A DNA stretch of 58,317 bases from Streptococcus mitis SK579 (GTDB taxonomy: Bacteria; Bacillota; Bacilli; Lactobacillales; Streptococcaceae). The notes below the pieces were generated by a model. The model was not told the origin of the DNA. It ran no database searches and saw nothing but the letters and a program-made list of their open reading frames with translations. Below are positions 16,479 through 29,497 of the stretch, piece by piece (the stretch's first letter is position 1; the number at the start of each line of letters is the position of its first letter). Made by a program: the position numbers and the translations under genes. The stretch lies in assembly GCF_000257905.1 (NCBI RefSeq), contig NZ_AJJL01000069.1, positions 1 to 58,317 of the forward strand, in the 5' to 3' direction.

Positions 16479-17645
16479 TTACTTTTGATATTCGTGGATG
16501 ATAACACCTTGTACCACACGGTTTACTGTACCTGTAGGAGACGGTGTATCTGGTTTATTTTCTACCTTGAGTGAAGTCAATAGGGCAAAGAGTTGAGCAT
16601 ATACGATGTAAGGGAAGACACGGTAAATATCATTCAAGACACCGCCACAACCAAGGGCAACTTCTTTGACATTTTCAAGACCAAAAGCTTGATCACTCAA
16701 AAGCACAACACGACGAGCAATCTGATCACCCGCAACTTCACGAACCAAGTCCAAGTCGTACTTGCGAGTGTAGTCTGTTGTTGTACCAAAGACCAAAACA
16801 ACTGTATCTTCGTTGATAAGAGATTTTGGACCGTGACGGAATCCAACTGGGCTTTCATACATGGTCGCAACTTGACCAGCAGTTAGTTCCAAAATCTTGA
16901 GCTGAGCTTCATGAGCAAGTCCAAAGAAAGGACCAGCGCCTAGATAGATGACACGGTTAAAGTCTAGGTCAACAAGTTCTTTGACATCTTCTGCATTGTC
17001 TAGAATTTTACGGGCAAGACTAGATATAACTTCAAAACGTTCAGCTTTAACAGCAAATTCTGTAGGATCAAAGACCAAGAGAGCTGTTAACATCATAGAC
17101 GTAAAGCTAGAAGTCATGGCAAAGCCAGCATCATTAGAAGCAGCTGGTTGCAAAAGCAAGAGATTACGGTCATCTCCATGAGCTTGAAGAGCCAATTTAC
17201 CATCTGCCGCACAAGTAATCGTCACTTGATAAAGCTCATCCACCAAGGCTTTTGCCAAATCAACAGTCGCCACACTTTCAGGCGAGTTACCACTACGAGC
17301 AAAAGATACTAGGACAGTTGCCACATCTTTTTTCAAATAAGTTTCTGGATTGGCAACAATATCTGTAGTCGCAATAGCATTGAAATTCCATTTGCGTTCG
17401 TCGTAGACTTTCTTAAAGTAAGGTACCAAGGTATCTCCCACATAAGCAGAAGTTCCAGCACCTGTCAAGATAACCTTGATATAGTCATGTTTATCAGCAA
17501 TCCCTTGTAGGAAGGCTGCAATTTCTTCACGCTTTGCTTGATAAGATTCAAAAGCTTCTTTCCATACATCAGGCTGTTGGTAGATTTCACGTGTAGTGAT
17601 TTCTGCTCCCAATTCGAGTAAGTCTTCTTTTGTATAATGTAGCAT
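16479..17645 (-). CDS. agaS: SIS-domain sugar-phosphate isomerase/deaminase (AgaS)
   Basis: A 388-residue protein with two SIS domains (LTGAGTSAYVGD near residue 60 and YLGAGPFFGLAHEAQLKILE near residue 225), like the isomerase half of GlmS. AgaS proteins deaminate or isomerise amino-sugar phosphates such as galactosamine-6-phosphate. Its place after a mannose-family PTS and a beta-galactosidase suggests breakdown of Gal-beta-1,3-linked host amino sugars. The gene is separated from the EIIA gene by a 316-base repeat-bearing gap. Confidence 0.92.
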   Translation of the reverse strand: MLHYTKEDLLELGAEITTREIYQQPDVWKEAFESYQAKREEIAAFLQGIADKHDYIKVILTGAGTSAYVGDTLVPYFKKVYDERKWNFNAIATTDIVANPETYLKKDVATVLVSFARSGNSPESVATVDLAKALVDELYQVTITCAADGKLALQAHGDDRNLLLLQPAASNDAGFAMTSSFTSMMLTALLVFDPTEFAVKAERFEVISSLARKILDNAEDVKELVDLDFNRVIYLGAGPFFGLAHEAQLKILELTAGQVATMYESPVGFRHGPKSLINEDTVVLVFGTTTDYTRKYDLDLVREVAGDQIARRVVLLSDQAFGLENVKEVALGCGGVLNDIYRVFPYIVYAQLFALLTSLKVENKPDTPSPTGTVNRVVQGVIIHEYQK

Positions 17646-17724
17646 TGAGTTCCTCTTTTTCTATTAAAGATGGGAATGGGAGTAAGCCCCATTCCCATGT
17701 ATATTCTATATAAAATGTTCTAAC

Positions 17725-17855
17725 GATTTTCACGTTGTCACATCTTATTGAATCAAGTTCCAACTAAAATCTTTGGGAAAAAGACCGATTATCGTCGGAG
17801 CATCGCTCCATCCTCCTATCGCCGATTTTCCCTGTGATTTTCACGTTGTCACATC
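17725..17855. repeat. 20-bp direct repeat pair in the EIIA-agaS gap
   Basis: The 20-base sequence starting GATTTTCACGTTG occurs at 17725-17744 and again, exactly, at 17836-17855. Between the copies lie small palindromic segments such as GGAGCATCGCTCC. With the BOX element that follows, these fill the 316-base gap between the two genes; I see no coding sequence there. Confidence 0.75.
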
Positions 17856-17856
17856 G

Positions 17857-17963
17857 TATACTCAATGAAAATCAAAGAGCAAACTAGGAAACTAGCCGCA
17901 GGCTGTACCTGAGTACGGCAAGGCGACGTTGACGTAGTTTGAATTTGATTTTCGAAGAGTATT
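17857..17963. repeat. BOX element (boxA + boxC)
   Basis: About 107 bases from TATACTCAATGAAAATCAAA to the complementary end ATTTGATTTTCGAAGAGTAT. The ends are imperfect inverted repeats, with the characteristic AGCCGCAGGCTGTACCTGAG core. It matches the pneumococcal BOX A-C arrangement without a boxB. It abuts the stop codon of the EIIA gene, so the hairpin would form the messenger 3' end or an intercistronic structure before agaS. Confidence 0.93.
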
Positions 17964-18366
17964 ATTCATCTTCGTCATCATCAAAGCCAGCTAACAGGTC
18001 ATTGACTTTCACAATGCTTTCTGCAGCACGGCTCTTGTAATCCGCATCTGCGCCTGTGAGGCTCGCATTGATAAATTCAATCACCATTGGAAGATTCATC
18101 CCTGCGTAAAGGTCAATATCACGACCTTCCATAATCAAACGGCTTACCACGTTACATGGTGTTCCACCGAGAAGATCCGCAAAGACGAGGAAATCATCCA
18201 ATCCTTCAATAGCAGCTTCAAATTTTGCAGTAAATTCTTCTGGGCCATCTTCTGGAAGAAGAGCCACTGCATGAATATTGTCTTGTGGACCCATGATCAT
18301 TTCTGTGCTACCTTTAAGCTCCTCACAGAAACGACCATGACTCACCAAAATTAATGATTTAGCCAT
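17962..18366 (-). CDS. mannose/galactosamine-family PTS EIIA
   Basis: A 134-residue EIIA of the mannose-sorbose family. The phosphoacceptor His is His10 in LILVSHGRFCEEL. DLLGGTPCNV is the family core motif. It carries phosphate from HPr to EIIB. It is last of the four PTS genes, 3 bases after EIID, and ends in a run of acidic residues (DDDEDE). Confidence 0.94.
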   Translation of the reverse strand: MAKSLILVSHGRFCEELKGSTEMIMGPQDNIHAVALLPEDGPEEFTAKFEAAIEGLDDFLVFADLLGGTPCNVVSRLIMEGRDIDLYAGMNLPMVIEFINASLTGADADYKSRAAESIVKVNDLLAGFDDDEDE

Positions 18367-18369
18367 AAA

Positions 18370-19191
18370 TTATGCGCCCATTCCAAGTACAAATTTACCA
18401 AAGGCAGATAGAGCCAAGGCAAGTGCGATAATAATACCGATAGCTTTAGTAGAGTTCATACCTTTCTTACCAAGCAACCAGAAGATAAAGGCAGTAAAGA
18501 TTGCTGGAAGCAAGCGTGGGAAGATTGAGTTCAAGATGTCTTGGAAGTCAATCATTTTCTCACCGATTGCCCATTTGTAAGAAATTTCAAAGTTGATCAT
18601 TGTTGCTACAAGAGCACCCATCATGAAGACACCAAGTACAGATGCAGCGTCAATCAAAGCTGTCAAAGTACTTTGCATGTTGTTGATAAGGTTAACCCCT
18701 TCTTTGTAGGCAAATTCCAACTGTTTCCAACGGAAGATGTCATACGCTACTGCAACTGCGATCCAAAGGAAGATACCCCATGGTTGGCCAGCGATAGCCA
18801 TAGTTGCTGCGATTGACCCCATGATAGCAGGTACAAGGGAACCAAAGATTGTATCTCCAAGAGGAGCGAATGGTCCCATCAAACCTGTCTTGATACCGTT
18901 AACGGCATCTTTTGAACCCACACCATCTTTTTCTTCCATGGCAAGGTCAAAACCAGCGATAATGGTATGGAAGAATGGTGAAGTATTGAAGAATTGAGTA
19001 TGAACTTTCATCATTTCTTTCAATTCAGGAGTTCCATCCCCATACATTTTACGCAATTGAGGCAAAATCATGTAAAGGTAACCAGAAGCTTGCATACGTT
19101 CGTAGTTCCAACCTAATTGGAAAGTAAACAAGCTACGTTTGTTGATTTGATTAAAATCTTCTTTTGTAAGTTTGTAATTAGAATTCGTCAT
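18370..19191 (-). CDS. mannose-family PTS EIID membrane subunit
   Basis: About 273 residues starting MTNSNYKLTKEDF. The frame is open five codons upstream, but this ATG fits the family and follows GGGGAAAT. It contains the EIID N-terminal signature (SLFTFQLGWNYERMQASGYLYMILPQL) and C-terminal membrane helices. It pairs with EIIC to form the transporter. It overlaps the EIIC gene by 14 bases. Confidence 0.93.
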   Translation of the reverse strand: MTNSNYKLTKEDFNQINKRSLFTFQLGWNYERMQASGYLYMILPQLRKMYGDGTPELKEMMKVHTQFFNTSPFFHTIIAGFDLAMEEKDGVGSKDAVNGIKTGLMGPFAPLGDTIFGSLVPAIMGSIAATMAIAGQPWGIFLWIAVAVAYDIFRWKQLEFAYKEGVNLINNMQSTLTALIDAASVLGVFMMGALVATMINFEISYKWAIGEKMIDFQDILNSIFPRLLPAIFTAFIFWLLGKKGMNSTKAIGIIIALALALSAFGKFVLGMGA

Positions 19192-20083
19192 CTTCGATTT
19201 CCCCACTTTCTGATGGTGTAGAAGGTGCTGCTACAGCTACTTTTTGGCTATTTTTGAAGTGAAGCACTGCAAGGAAGATACCTACGATAGAGATACCGAT
19301 CATAGACAAACCTTTGAAGTTGTTCACGAAACCAATTTTTTCAGCAACATCTTTCGGTAGAGTACCTACGATACCAGCAACAGCGCCACCAAGACCTGTT
19401 ACATATGAGTAAAGAACAGTCAACATAGCTGTCAAACCAAATCCCATTGCAAGGTAGTGAAGGTTACGTTTAACTGGAAGGTAACGAAGCAAGATTGCAA
19501 ATCCAAGACCTGGAAGCATACGACCTGCAAGTGTCAAACCATCCGCAACCCATTTGTAGGCTTCAACTAAGTCTACTACTGATTGTACAAAGGCACCACC
19601 AAAGGCAAGCGCGAAGAAGACTGGAAGGGCACGAGATAAAGCCCAAGGAATCGCACCAAGTAGGTAGTTGCGTTCGATACCTTTATAGTCAAAGCGTTCG
19701 ATTGCAGCATCCACACGGTGAGCGAAGAAAGTAGTTGTCATACGTCCAAGAACGTCGAAGTAAGTCAAGAGAGCTGCTACTGGCACAGCGATTGTTGTAA
19801 TCGCAAGTGCTGTATCAATTCCTTGTGAAACAGAGAAGGCTGTCGCAAGAACCGCACCAGAAGTTGCGTCGATACGAGAAGCACCACCGAAGGTACCAAC
19901 CCCAAGAACGAACAATTGCAAGTTACCACCGATAAGCAGACCAGTAGTCACATCTCCCATAATTAAACCAGTAATGAAACCAGCAAATACAGGGGAACCT
20001 GCAGATGAAACGATCGTCAACTCATCACAGATTTGATAAGCTGAGTACAAAGTGAGAAGTAAAATTTGCCACCATTGTATCAT
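19178..20083 (-). CDS. mannose-family PTS EIIC membrane subunit
   Basis: A 301-residue integral membrane protein with many helices, beginning MIQWWQILLLTLYSAYQICDE. It contains GGASRIDATSGAVLATAFS, typical of EIIC proteins of the mannose/galactosamine group. It ends in an acidic cytoplasmic tail. It forms the sugar path together with EIID. Order IIB-IIC-IID-IIA after bgaC is that of the pneumococcal locus used for galactose-containing disaccharides. Confidence 0.93.
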   Translation of the reverse strand: MIQWWQILLLTLYSAYQICDELTIVSSAGSPVFAGFITGLIMGDVTTGLLIGGNLQLFVLGVGTFGGASRIDATSGAVLATAFSVSQGIDTALAITTIAVPVAALLTYFDVLGRMTTTFFAHRVDAAIERFDYKGIERNYLLGAIPWALSRALPVFFALAFGGAFVQSVVDLVEAYKWVADGLTLAGRMLPGLGFAILLRYLPVKRNLHYLAMGFGLTAMLTVLYSYVTGLGGAVAGIVGTLPKDVAEKIGFVNNFKGLSMIGISIVGIFLAVLHFKNSQKVAVAAPSTPSESGEIEDDEF

Positions 20084-20109
20084 AACAATGACCTCCTAAA
20101 AATTTTTTC

Positions 20110-20586
20110 CTATTTTAATAAGCTCAAAAAGTCTGAAATTGGATCATTTGGAACCATTTGAGCAGTAAGTTTAACACCTTTTTCTGCCAATTTGTGGAAA
20201 TCTTCCACATCCTTATCCACTACGTTGATAGAACGTGTGATAGCGCGAGTTTCTGGTGTTTGAGACATATTCCCAACATTAAGGGTTTCAAGTGGTACAC
20301 CTGCTTCTACCAAACCAAGGAAACGGTCTGGTTTACGAGCCACGATAAAGAGACGTTGGCTATCGTATTTACCAGCAAGAATATTGGCTGCCGCTTTCTC
20401 AATTGGCAAAATACTCAATTTCACACCTGGTGGTGTCGCAAGTTTCAAACCACTCTTTTCAACGTCGTTGTTGACAACTTCGTCATCTACAACCATAATA
20501 CGTGAAACATTTAGTTTCCCAGCCCAAAGATTGGCTACTTGTCCGTGGATCAAACGTCCATCGATACGGCATCCTACAATTGTCAT
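20110..20586 (-). CDS. mannose/galactosamine-family PTS EIIB
   Basis: A 158-residue cytoplasmic EIIB. The phosphoacceptor is His14 in RIDGRLIHGQVAN. Its ATG overlaps the bgaC stop codon in an ATGA arrangement, so it is translationally coupled to the galactosidase. It passes phosphate from EIIA to the incoming sugar. Confidence 0.95.
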   Translation of the reverse strand: MTIVGCRIDGRLIHGQVANLWAGKLNVSRIMVVDDEVVNNDVEKSGLKLATPPGVKLSILPIEKAAANILAGKYDSQRLFIVARKPDRFLGLVEAGVPLETLNVGNMSQTPETRAITRSINVVDKDVEDFHKLAEKGVKLTAQMVPNDPISDFLSLLK

Positions 20587-22370
20587 AAATTTTCCCCCTT
20601 TATATGTTTTAGTGTAGGTTTACGAGTTAAATGAATCTCTTCTTTATATTCACCCTCTGTTTCAAAGATGATGATGCGGTTGGCACCTTCCTTGAGATAG
20701 CTATGAGGGATATAAAGCGAGAGTGTTGGGCCGACATTCCAAAAACGTCCTAGATTCTGCCCATTGACAAAGGCAACTCCCTTACCAAACTCAGACAAGT
20801 CTAGGTAAGTATCTTTTGGCTCTTGAACTGTAAAGTCATAAGCGTAAAAGGCTGGTTGTCCTTCTGTCCATCCTTTTGAAAAATCAATGTTATCAGGATT
20901 GTCTAGAGGGAGTGGATAGTGTTTCCAGTTTAGTAAGAAATGCAAATCCTTACAAACCCCTGTACGAATTCCCTTACGTTGCGTGTCCGCTAAGAACTTG
21001 TGACCATAGTTGACACGCCCCATATTTTCTACCAAGATATCCAATCTAGACAGCGCTTTCTTTTCTCCTTGATAGAAAATATCTTCCCCAATTTCTGTCT
21101 GATATTGGGTTTCAACCCACTGACCATCGACATAAAGCTGAGCTCTATCTCGACCATCAATGATACGAAGTCTTTCTTCTTCTGCATCCCAGTTTGTTTC
21201 TGTTCGATAGAGTAAGTAGCCATAACTTTGTCCCAACTCCTCCATCTTTTTAGGATAGAGACTTTCTACCGGACTAGACAAGCTATCTAAGGTTTCAAAC
21301 AAGGAAACTTTTTCAACCAGTGGAATAGCATCCAACTCCATACTCTCTTTGTAGAGTGGTTCCAACTGCGGATACTCTGGGAAATGTGTTGCCATCATCT
21401 TCTTAACTGCCAGATATTTGGCAGTTGGATTCCCTTCTTCATCAAGAAGAGCGTCGTAGTCATACGATGTAACTTGTGGCAAGTCCAAAGTTCCTCGAGC
21501 TGAGCAACCATTCATGAAGCCAAAGTTTGTACCACCATGGAACATGTACAGATTGATGGAGCCTTGTTCCAAAACCTCTCGAACTGCATCTGCCAATTCT
21601 TTTGGATCCCGTGTGATAATCGGTTCTTTCCAACGGTTGAACCAACCATCCCAGAACTCCATACACATGAGTGGCCATTTCTTACCATATTCATCAAAGA
21701 ATTCCTGCATCTGTGAAAAGTTGTAAGGGGCCTTAGAACCAAAGTTACCTGTCACAAAGAGATCATCTTCGATTAAGGTTCCAGCTTTCAGAGTAGCTCT
21801 CCATGGGCCATCTGATGTAAAGAGGGGACAGGTTACGCCACGATCTTCCATCAACTGCCGAATGGCTCTCAGATAAGCCTTATCTTCTCCATAAGAACCA
21901 TACTCATTTTCAACCTGCATCATGAGAATATTGCCACCCTTGTCCAACAAATGTGGAACCAATCTTGGCAATAATTGATCATAGTAACGACCGACAGCTT
22001 CAATATAGGCTGGGTCTGATGAACGAATCCTCATATCTTTGGTTAAGAGCCAAGCCGGTAAACCACCAAATTCCCACTCCGCACAGATAAATGGTGACGG
22101 ACGTACAATAGCATAGAGGCCTAAATCTTGTGCTATTTGGAGAAATCTCTCCAAATCCAGAGCTCCTTCAAAGTTAAACTCACCCTCACGGGGTTCGTGT
22201 AGATTCCAAGCAACGTAAGTCTCTACCGTGTTAAAACCAAGAGCCTTCAAGTTGTAGAGCGAATGAGACCAATCTTCTGGCGGAATCCTAAAATAATGAA
22301 TGGCGCCGGACAGAATCTTGAACGGTTTTCCATCTAAATAGAAATCGTCCCTAATCTCAAATCGTGTCAT
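20583..22370 (-). CDS. bgaC: GH35 beta-galactosidase (BgaC)
   Basis: A 595-residue GH35 enzyme. The ATG of MTRFEIRDDF is chosen because AGAAGG lies just before it and the length equals pneumococcal BgaC. The acid/base Glu is in VENEYGSYGEDKAY and the nucleophile Glu in CMEFWDGWFN; MFHGGTNFGF is also typical. There is no signal peptide, though BgaC has been reported at the pneumococcal surface. It releases galactose from Gal-beta-1,3-GlcNAc ends. It is first in the operon with the PTS genes. Confidence 0.95.
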   Translation of the reverse strand: MTRFEIRDDFYLDGKPFKILSGAIHYFRIPPEDWSHSLYNLKALGFNTVETYVAWNLHEPREGEFNFEGALDLERFLQIAQDLGLYAIVRPSPFICAEWEFGGLPAWLLTKDMRIRSSDPAYIEAVGRYYDQLLPRLVPHLLDKGGNILMMQVENEYGSYGEDKAYLRAIRQLMEDRGVTCPLFTSDGPWRATLKAGTLIEDDLFVTGNFGSKAPYNFSQMQEFFDEYGKKWPLMCMEFWDGWFNRWKEPIITRDPKELADAVREVLEQGSINLYMFHGGTNFGFMNGCSARGTLDLPQVTSYDYDALLDEEGNPTAKYLAVKKMMATHFPEYPQLEPLYKESMELDAIPLVEKVSLFETLDSLSSPVESLYPKKMEELGQSYGYLLYRTETNWDAEEERLRIIDGRDRAQLYVDGQWVETQYQTEIGEDIFYQGEKKALSRLDILVENMGRVNYGHKFLADTQRKGIRTGVCKDLHFLLNWKHYPLPLDNPDNIDFSKGWTEGQPAFYAYDFTVQEPKDTYLDLSEFGKGVAFVNGQNLGRFWNVGPTLSLYIPHSYLKEGANRIIIFETEGEYKEEIHLTRKPTLKHIKGENL

Positions 22371-22392
22371 ATTATTACCTTCTGACAATTAA

Positions 22393-22450
22393 AGTTCACG
22401 CTTTCATTTGTTGATATAGTAAATATATCTCAATATCCTGCATTTGTCAA
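22393..22450 (-). promoter_or_regulatory. bgaC operon promoter with palindrome and cre-like site
   Basis: On the minus strand, TTGACA (complement of 22445-22450), a 17-base spacer and TATATT (complement of 22422-22427) form the promoter. A palindrome GATATAGTAAATATATC at 22413-22429 covers the -10 and is a candidate operator for the GntR regulator encoded next door. At 22393-22407, AGTTCACGCTTTCAT read in reverse matches the CcpA cre consensus with one mismatch, placed just after the start site as for a roadblock. Confidence 0.65.
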
Positions 22451-22689
22451 TAGGTTTTCACAATTTTTTTCATTTTTTACCAACTTTTACACAAAAAAAT
22501 TATAAAGATATAGATTTTACAGACATAGAGCTTCAAATAGCTAGCATGTATAAAAATGTATAAAATCTCCTTTTTTATATGTAAATTAACCTTATAGTCT
22601 ATTATTCTAATTTTTTTATTCAAAAGACTACTATTCTTTCCGTTTTTATGGTAAAATCTTTAACGGAGAAGGAAAATCGAGGTGAAATT

Positions 22690-23406
22690 ATGGCAATTCC
22701 AAAATATCAATATATAAAAGATGAATTAAAGAACAAAATCATCTCTGGGCAATTTGCAAGTGGAGATAAATTTTACACTGAAGCTGAATTGATTGCAATG
22801 TATGATGTTAGTTCTATCACAGTTGTCCGTGCCTTAAACGACCTTGCCAAAGATGGTTATATTGTCCGCCAACAAGGAAAGGGTACATTCGTTTCACGCG
22901 CACGCAAACACAAACTCGTAGAGTTTTCAGATGTAGAAGTTTTTGAAACTAAAGATGATAAGGTGACCGTCCTTTCTATTGAACGCGGAAATAAACTAAA
23001 CTACTTGGAAAAACTTGGATTACGTGGTGATCAGTTCTACTACAAGATTGAACGTGTCCGCGAAACAAATGGTGTCGCATACATCTACCACACATCATAT
23101 ATCCCAGAACAATACATCAACGCAAATTATCCAAATCTTGAATATTATAGTTCTATCTATAACCGTTTCAAATCAGATTACCACATTCACATGAATGATG
23201 AACATTTTGAAGAAATCAATGAAATAGCATTTCCAACTCCAGAACATGCGGCTTCGGTCCTCGGAGTCGATGAGCAATTCCCAACCGTTTTACAAACCAA
23301 GACTACTAAGCTAGAGTCTACTGGTCAAGTTCTCGCTTACAGCGAAACTTATAAACGAGCGGATTATTACAAAATCAAATTCATTTCATGTGACCGTGAT
23401 CACTAA
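22690..23406 (+). CDS. bgaR: GntR/HutC-family transcriptional regulator (BgaR-like)
   Basis: A 238-residue regulator. The ATG at 22690 follows GAGGTG. A winged helix-turn-helix occupies about residues 5-70 (GDKFYTEAELIAMYDVSSITVVRALNDLAKDG). A UTRA effector domain follows (FYYKIERVR to the C-terminus), which usually binds a sugar phosphate. It is divergent from bgaC and likely represses that operon. The intergenic region of about 320 bases holds the bgaC promoter and AT-rich sequence. Confidence 0.92.
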   Translation: MAIPKYQYIKDELKNKIISGQFASGDKFYTEAELIAMYDVSSITVVRALNDLAKDGYIVRQQGKGTFVSRARKHKLVEFSDVEVFETKDDKVTVLSIERGNKLNYLEKLGLRGDQFYYKIERVRETNGVAYIYHTSYIPEQYINANYPNLEYYSSIYNRFKSDYHIHMNDEHFEEINEIAFPTPEHAASVLGVDEQFPTVLQTKTTKLESTGQVLAYSETYKRADYYKIKFISCDRDH

Positions 23407-23410
23407 GAAG

Positions 23411-23437
23411 AAAGCCTGAGCCTTGCTTGGGCTTTTT
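23411..23437 (+). terminator. bgaR terminator
   Basis: AAAGCCTGAG and CTTGGGCTTT form a 10-bp hairpin including G-U pairs, followed by T residues, just after the stop codon. Confidence 0.8.
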
Positions 23438-23615
23438 TCTATACATATTATACCACAATAAAAAGAAAACGCTTACTTTTTTTGTATGACCTTCTATATT
23501 TTGTAGAATATTTTATAGAAATAAGATCGAATTACACTACCTATAGATATGTTAATAAATAGAATTGTATGCTTAATTTTTATTAGTTTTTATACTTATT
23601 ATAGTTTTAAAGTAG

Positions 23616-27719
<4,104 letters not shown>

Positions 27720-27731
27720 GTCTTTTGGATA

Positions 27732-27770
27732 AAAAATAAACAGCGAGATTGAAGCTCGCTGTTTATTTTT
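27732..27770. terminator. bidirectional terminator between strH and purB
   Basis: A perfect 16-bp hairpin (AAAAATAAACAGCGAG / CTCGCTGTTTATTTTT, 7-base loop) lies between the convergent strH and purB genes. The A and T runs suit termination from both sides. Confidence 0.92.
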
Positions 27771-27772
27771 AA

Positions 27773-29071
27773 TTAATCACCAAGTCCAAGACGTTCAAAG
27801 ATATCATCCACTCGTTTAGTGTAGTATACAGGATTAAAGATTTCGTCAATTTCTTCTTGAGTAAGGCGTGATGTCACCTCTGGATCTGCTTCAAGAAGTG
27901 GTTTGAAGTCGACTTGGTTATCCCATGATTGGGCCGTCTTCGGTTGAACAAGGTCGTAAGCTTGTTCACGCGTCATACCTTTTTCAATCAAAGCCAACAT
28001 AGCACGTTGACTGAATATCAAACCAAATGTAGAGTTCATGTTGCGGATCATATTTTCTGGGAAGACTGTCAAGTTTTTGACAATATTTCCAAAACGGTTG
28101 AGCATGTAGTCAATCAAGATGGTCGTATCTGGTGTGATGATGCGCTCAGCTGATGAATGAGAGATATCACGCTCATGCCAAAGTGCAACGTTCTCATAGG
28201 CTGTAATCATGTGACCACGGATGACACGCGCAAGACCCGTCATGTTCTCAGAACCGATTGGGTTGCGTTTGTGAGGCATTGCTGAAGAACCTTTTTGTCC
28301 TTTGGCAAAGAATTCTTCTACTTCGCGTTGCTCAGACTTTTGCAGACCACGGATTTCCGTTGCCATGCGTTCAATAGAAGTCGCAATGCTAGCAAGAACC
28401 GCAAAGTACTCAGCGTGAAGGTCACGAGGAAGGACCTGTGTAGAGATTTCTTGAGCACGAATACCCAATTTGTCGCAGACATATTCTTCTACAAATGGTG
28501 GAATGTTAGCAAAGTTCCCAACCGCACCAGAAATCTTACCAGCTTCAACACCAGCAGCCGCATGCTCGAAACGCTCGATGTTGCGCTTCATTTCGCTGTA
28601 CCAAGTCGCCAATTTAAGACCAAAGGTTGTAGGTTCAGCGTGCACCCCATGGGTACGACCCATCATGATGGTGAACTTGTGCTCCTTAGCCTTGTCAGCG
28701 ATGATGTTGGTGAAGTTTTCAAGGTCACGACGGATGATGTCGTTAGCCTGCTTGTAGAGGTAACCGTAGGCAGTATCCACCACGTCAGTAGAAGTCAAGC
28801 CATAGTGAACCCACTTACGCTCTTCGCCAAGCGTTTCAGAAACCGCACGCGTGAAAGCCACCACATCGTGACGAGTCTCTTGCTCAATCTCCAAAATACG
28901 GTCGATGTCAAAGTCCGCTTTTTCACGAATCAAAGCTACATCTTCCTTAGGGATTTCCCCCAACTCAGCCCATGCCTCGTCAGCCAAGATTTCCACCTCA
29001 AGCCAAGCACGGTATTTATTTTCTTCACTCCAAATGTTCGCCATCTCAGGGCGAGAGTAACGGTTGATCAT
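27773..29071 (-). CDS. purB: adenylosuccinate lyase
   Basis: A 432-residue lyase. The start [14 protein letters not shown] is chosen from the family length; the open frame upstream is not coding. It contains the fumarase-superfamily signature [18 protein letters not shown] and [18 protein letters not shown]. It converts SAICAR to AICAR and adenylosuccinate to AMP. It is the last gene of the purine cluster, 64 bases after a small conserved gene. Confidence 0.97.
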   Translation of the reverse strand: MINRYSRPEMANIWSEENKYRAWLEVEILADEAWAELGEIPKEDVALIREKADFDIDRILEIEQETRHDVVAFTRAVSETLGEERKWVHYGLTSTDVVDTAYGYLYKQANDIIRRDLENFTNIIADKAKEHKFTIMMGRTHGVHAEPTTFGLKLATWYSEMKRNIERFEHAAAGVEAGKISGAVGNFANIPPFVEEYVCDKLGIRAQEISTQVLPRDLHAEYFAVLASIATSIERMATEIRGLQKSEQREVEEFFAKGQKGSSAMPHKRNPIGSENMTGLARVIRGHMITAYENVALWHERDISHSSAERIITPDTTILIDYMLNRFGNIVKNLTVFPENMIRNMNSTFGLIFSQRAMLALIEKGMTREQAYDLVQPKTAQSWDNQVDFKPLLEADPEVTSRLTQEEIDEIFNPVYYTKRVDDIFERLGLGD

Positions 29072-29135
29072 GTTCTTAATTTTTCCTTTCTTCTTAACCT
29101 TTAGAGAATAAACTACCTGAATAAAAACAAGATTC

Positions 29136-29363
29136 CTACTCAAACTCCTCTTTCCCAATCCACACAGATGGATAATGATCCAGTGTATTCAAATCCGTAT
29201 CTAACGGTAGATCATAGATAGCTAAATAGTTTTCAGGGTATCGTGCAACTAGCTCTTCATATTTAGCTTGCACCTTATCTTGGTCAGCACTAGCAAACAA
29301 GACTTCAACAACTGCTCCAGTCTTATCTTTTTCAACAAATGCGTTGACAATGAGTTGTATCAT
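29136..29363 (-). CDS. small conserved hypothetical protein between purK and purB
   Basis: A 75-residue protein beginning [14 protein letters not shown], with no membrane segment. Its position before purB corresponds to a small hypothetical gene in pneumococcal genomes. No clear Shine-Dalgarno is visible. An 11-bp hairpin (arms GCTCGTAT-CAG and CTG-ATACGGGC, about 29386-29413) precedes the start and could affect translation. The function is unknown. Confidence 0.7.
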   Translation of the reverse strand: MIQLIVNAFVEKDKTGAVVEVLFASADQDKVQAKYEELVARYPENYLAIYDLPLDTDLNTLDHYPSVWIGKEEFE

Positions 29364-29497
29364 ATAATTGATAAAGTCCGTAGCCCGTATTCAGTTAAGC
29401 TGATACGAGCGTCTTTTTTCCTTTCTATTATATTTTTTACAGGAAAAAGGGCGCTTTTAGCCCAAGTTCAAGTACCTGAACTATCCCACTTCCTATT

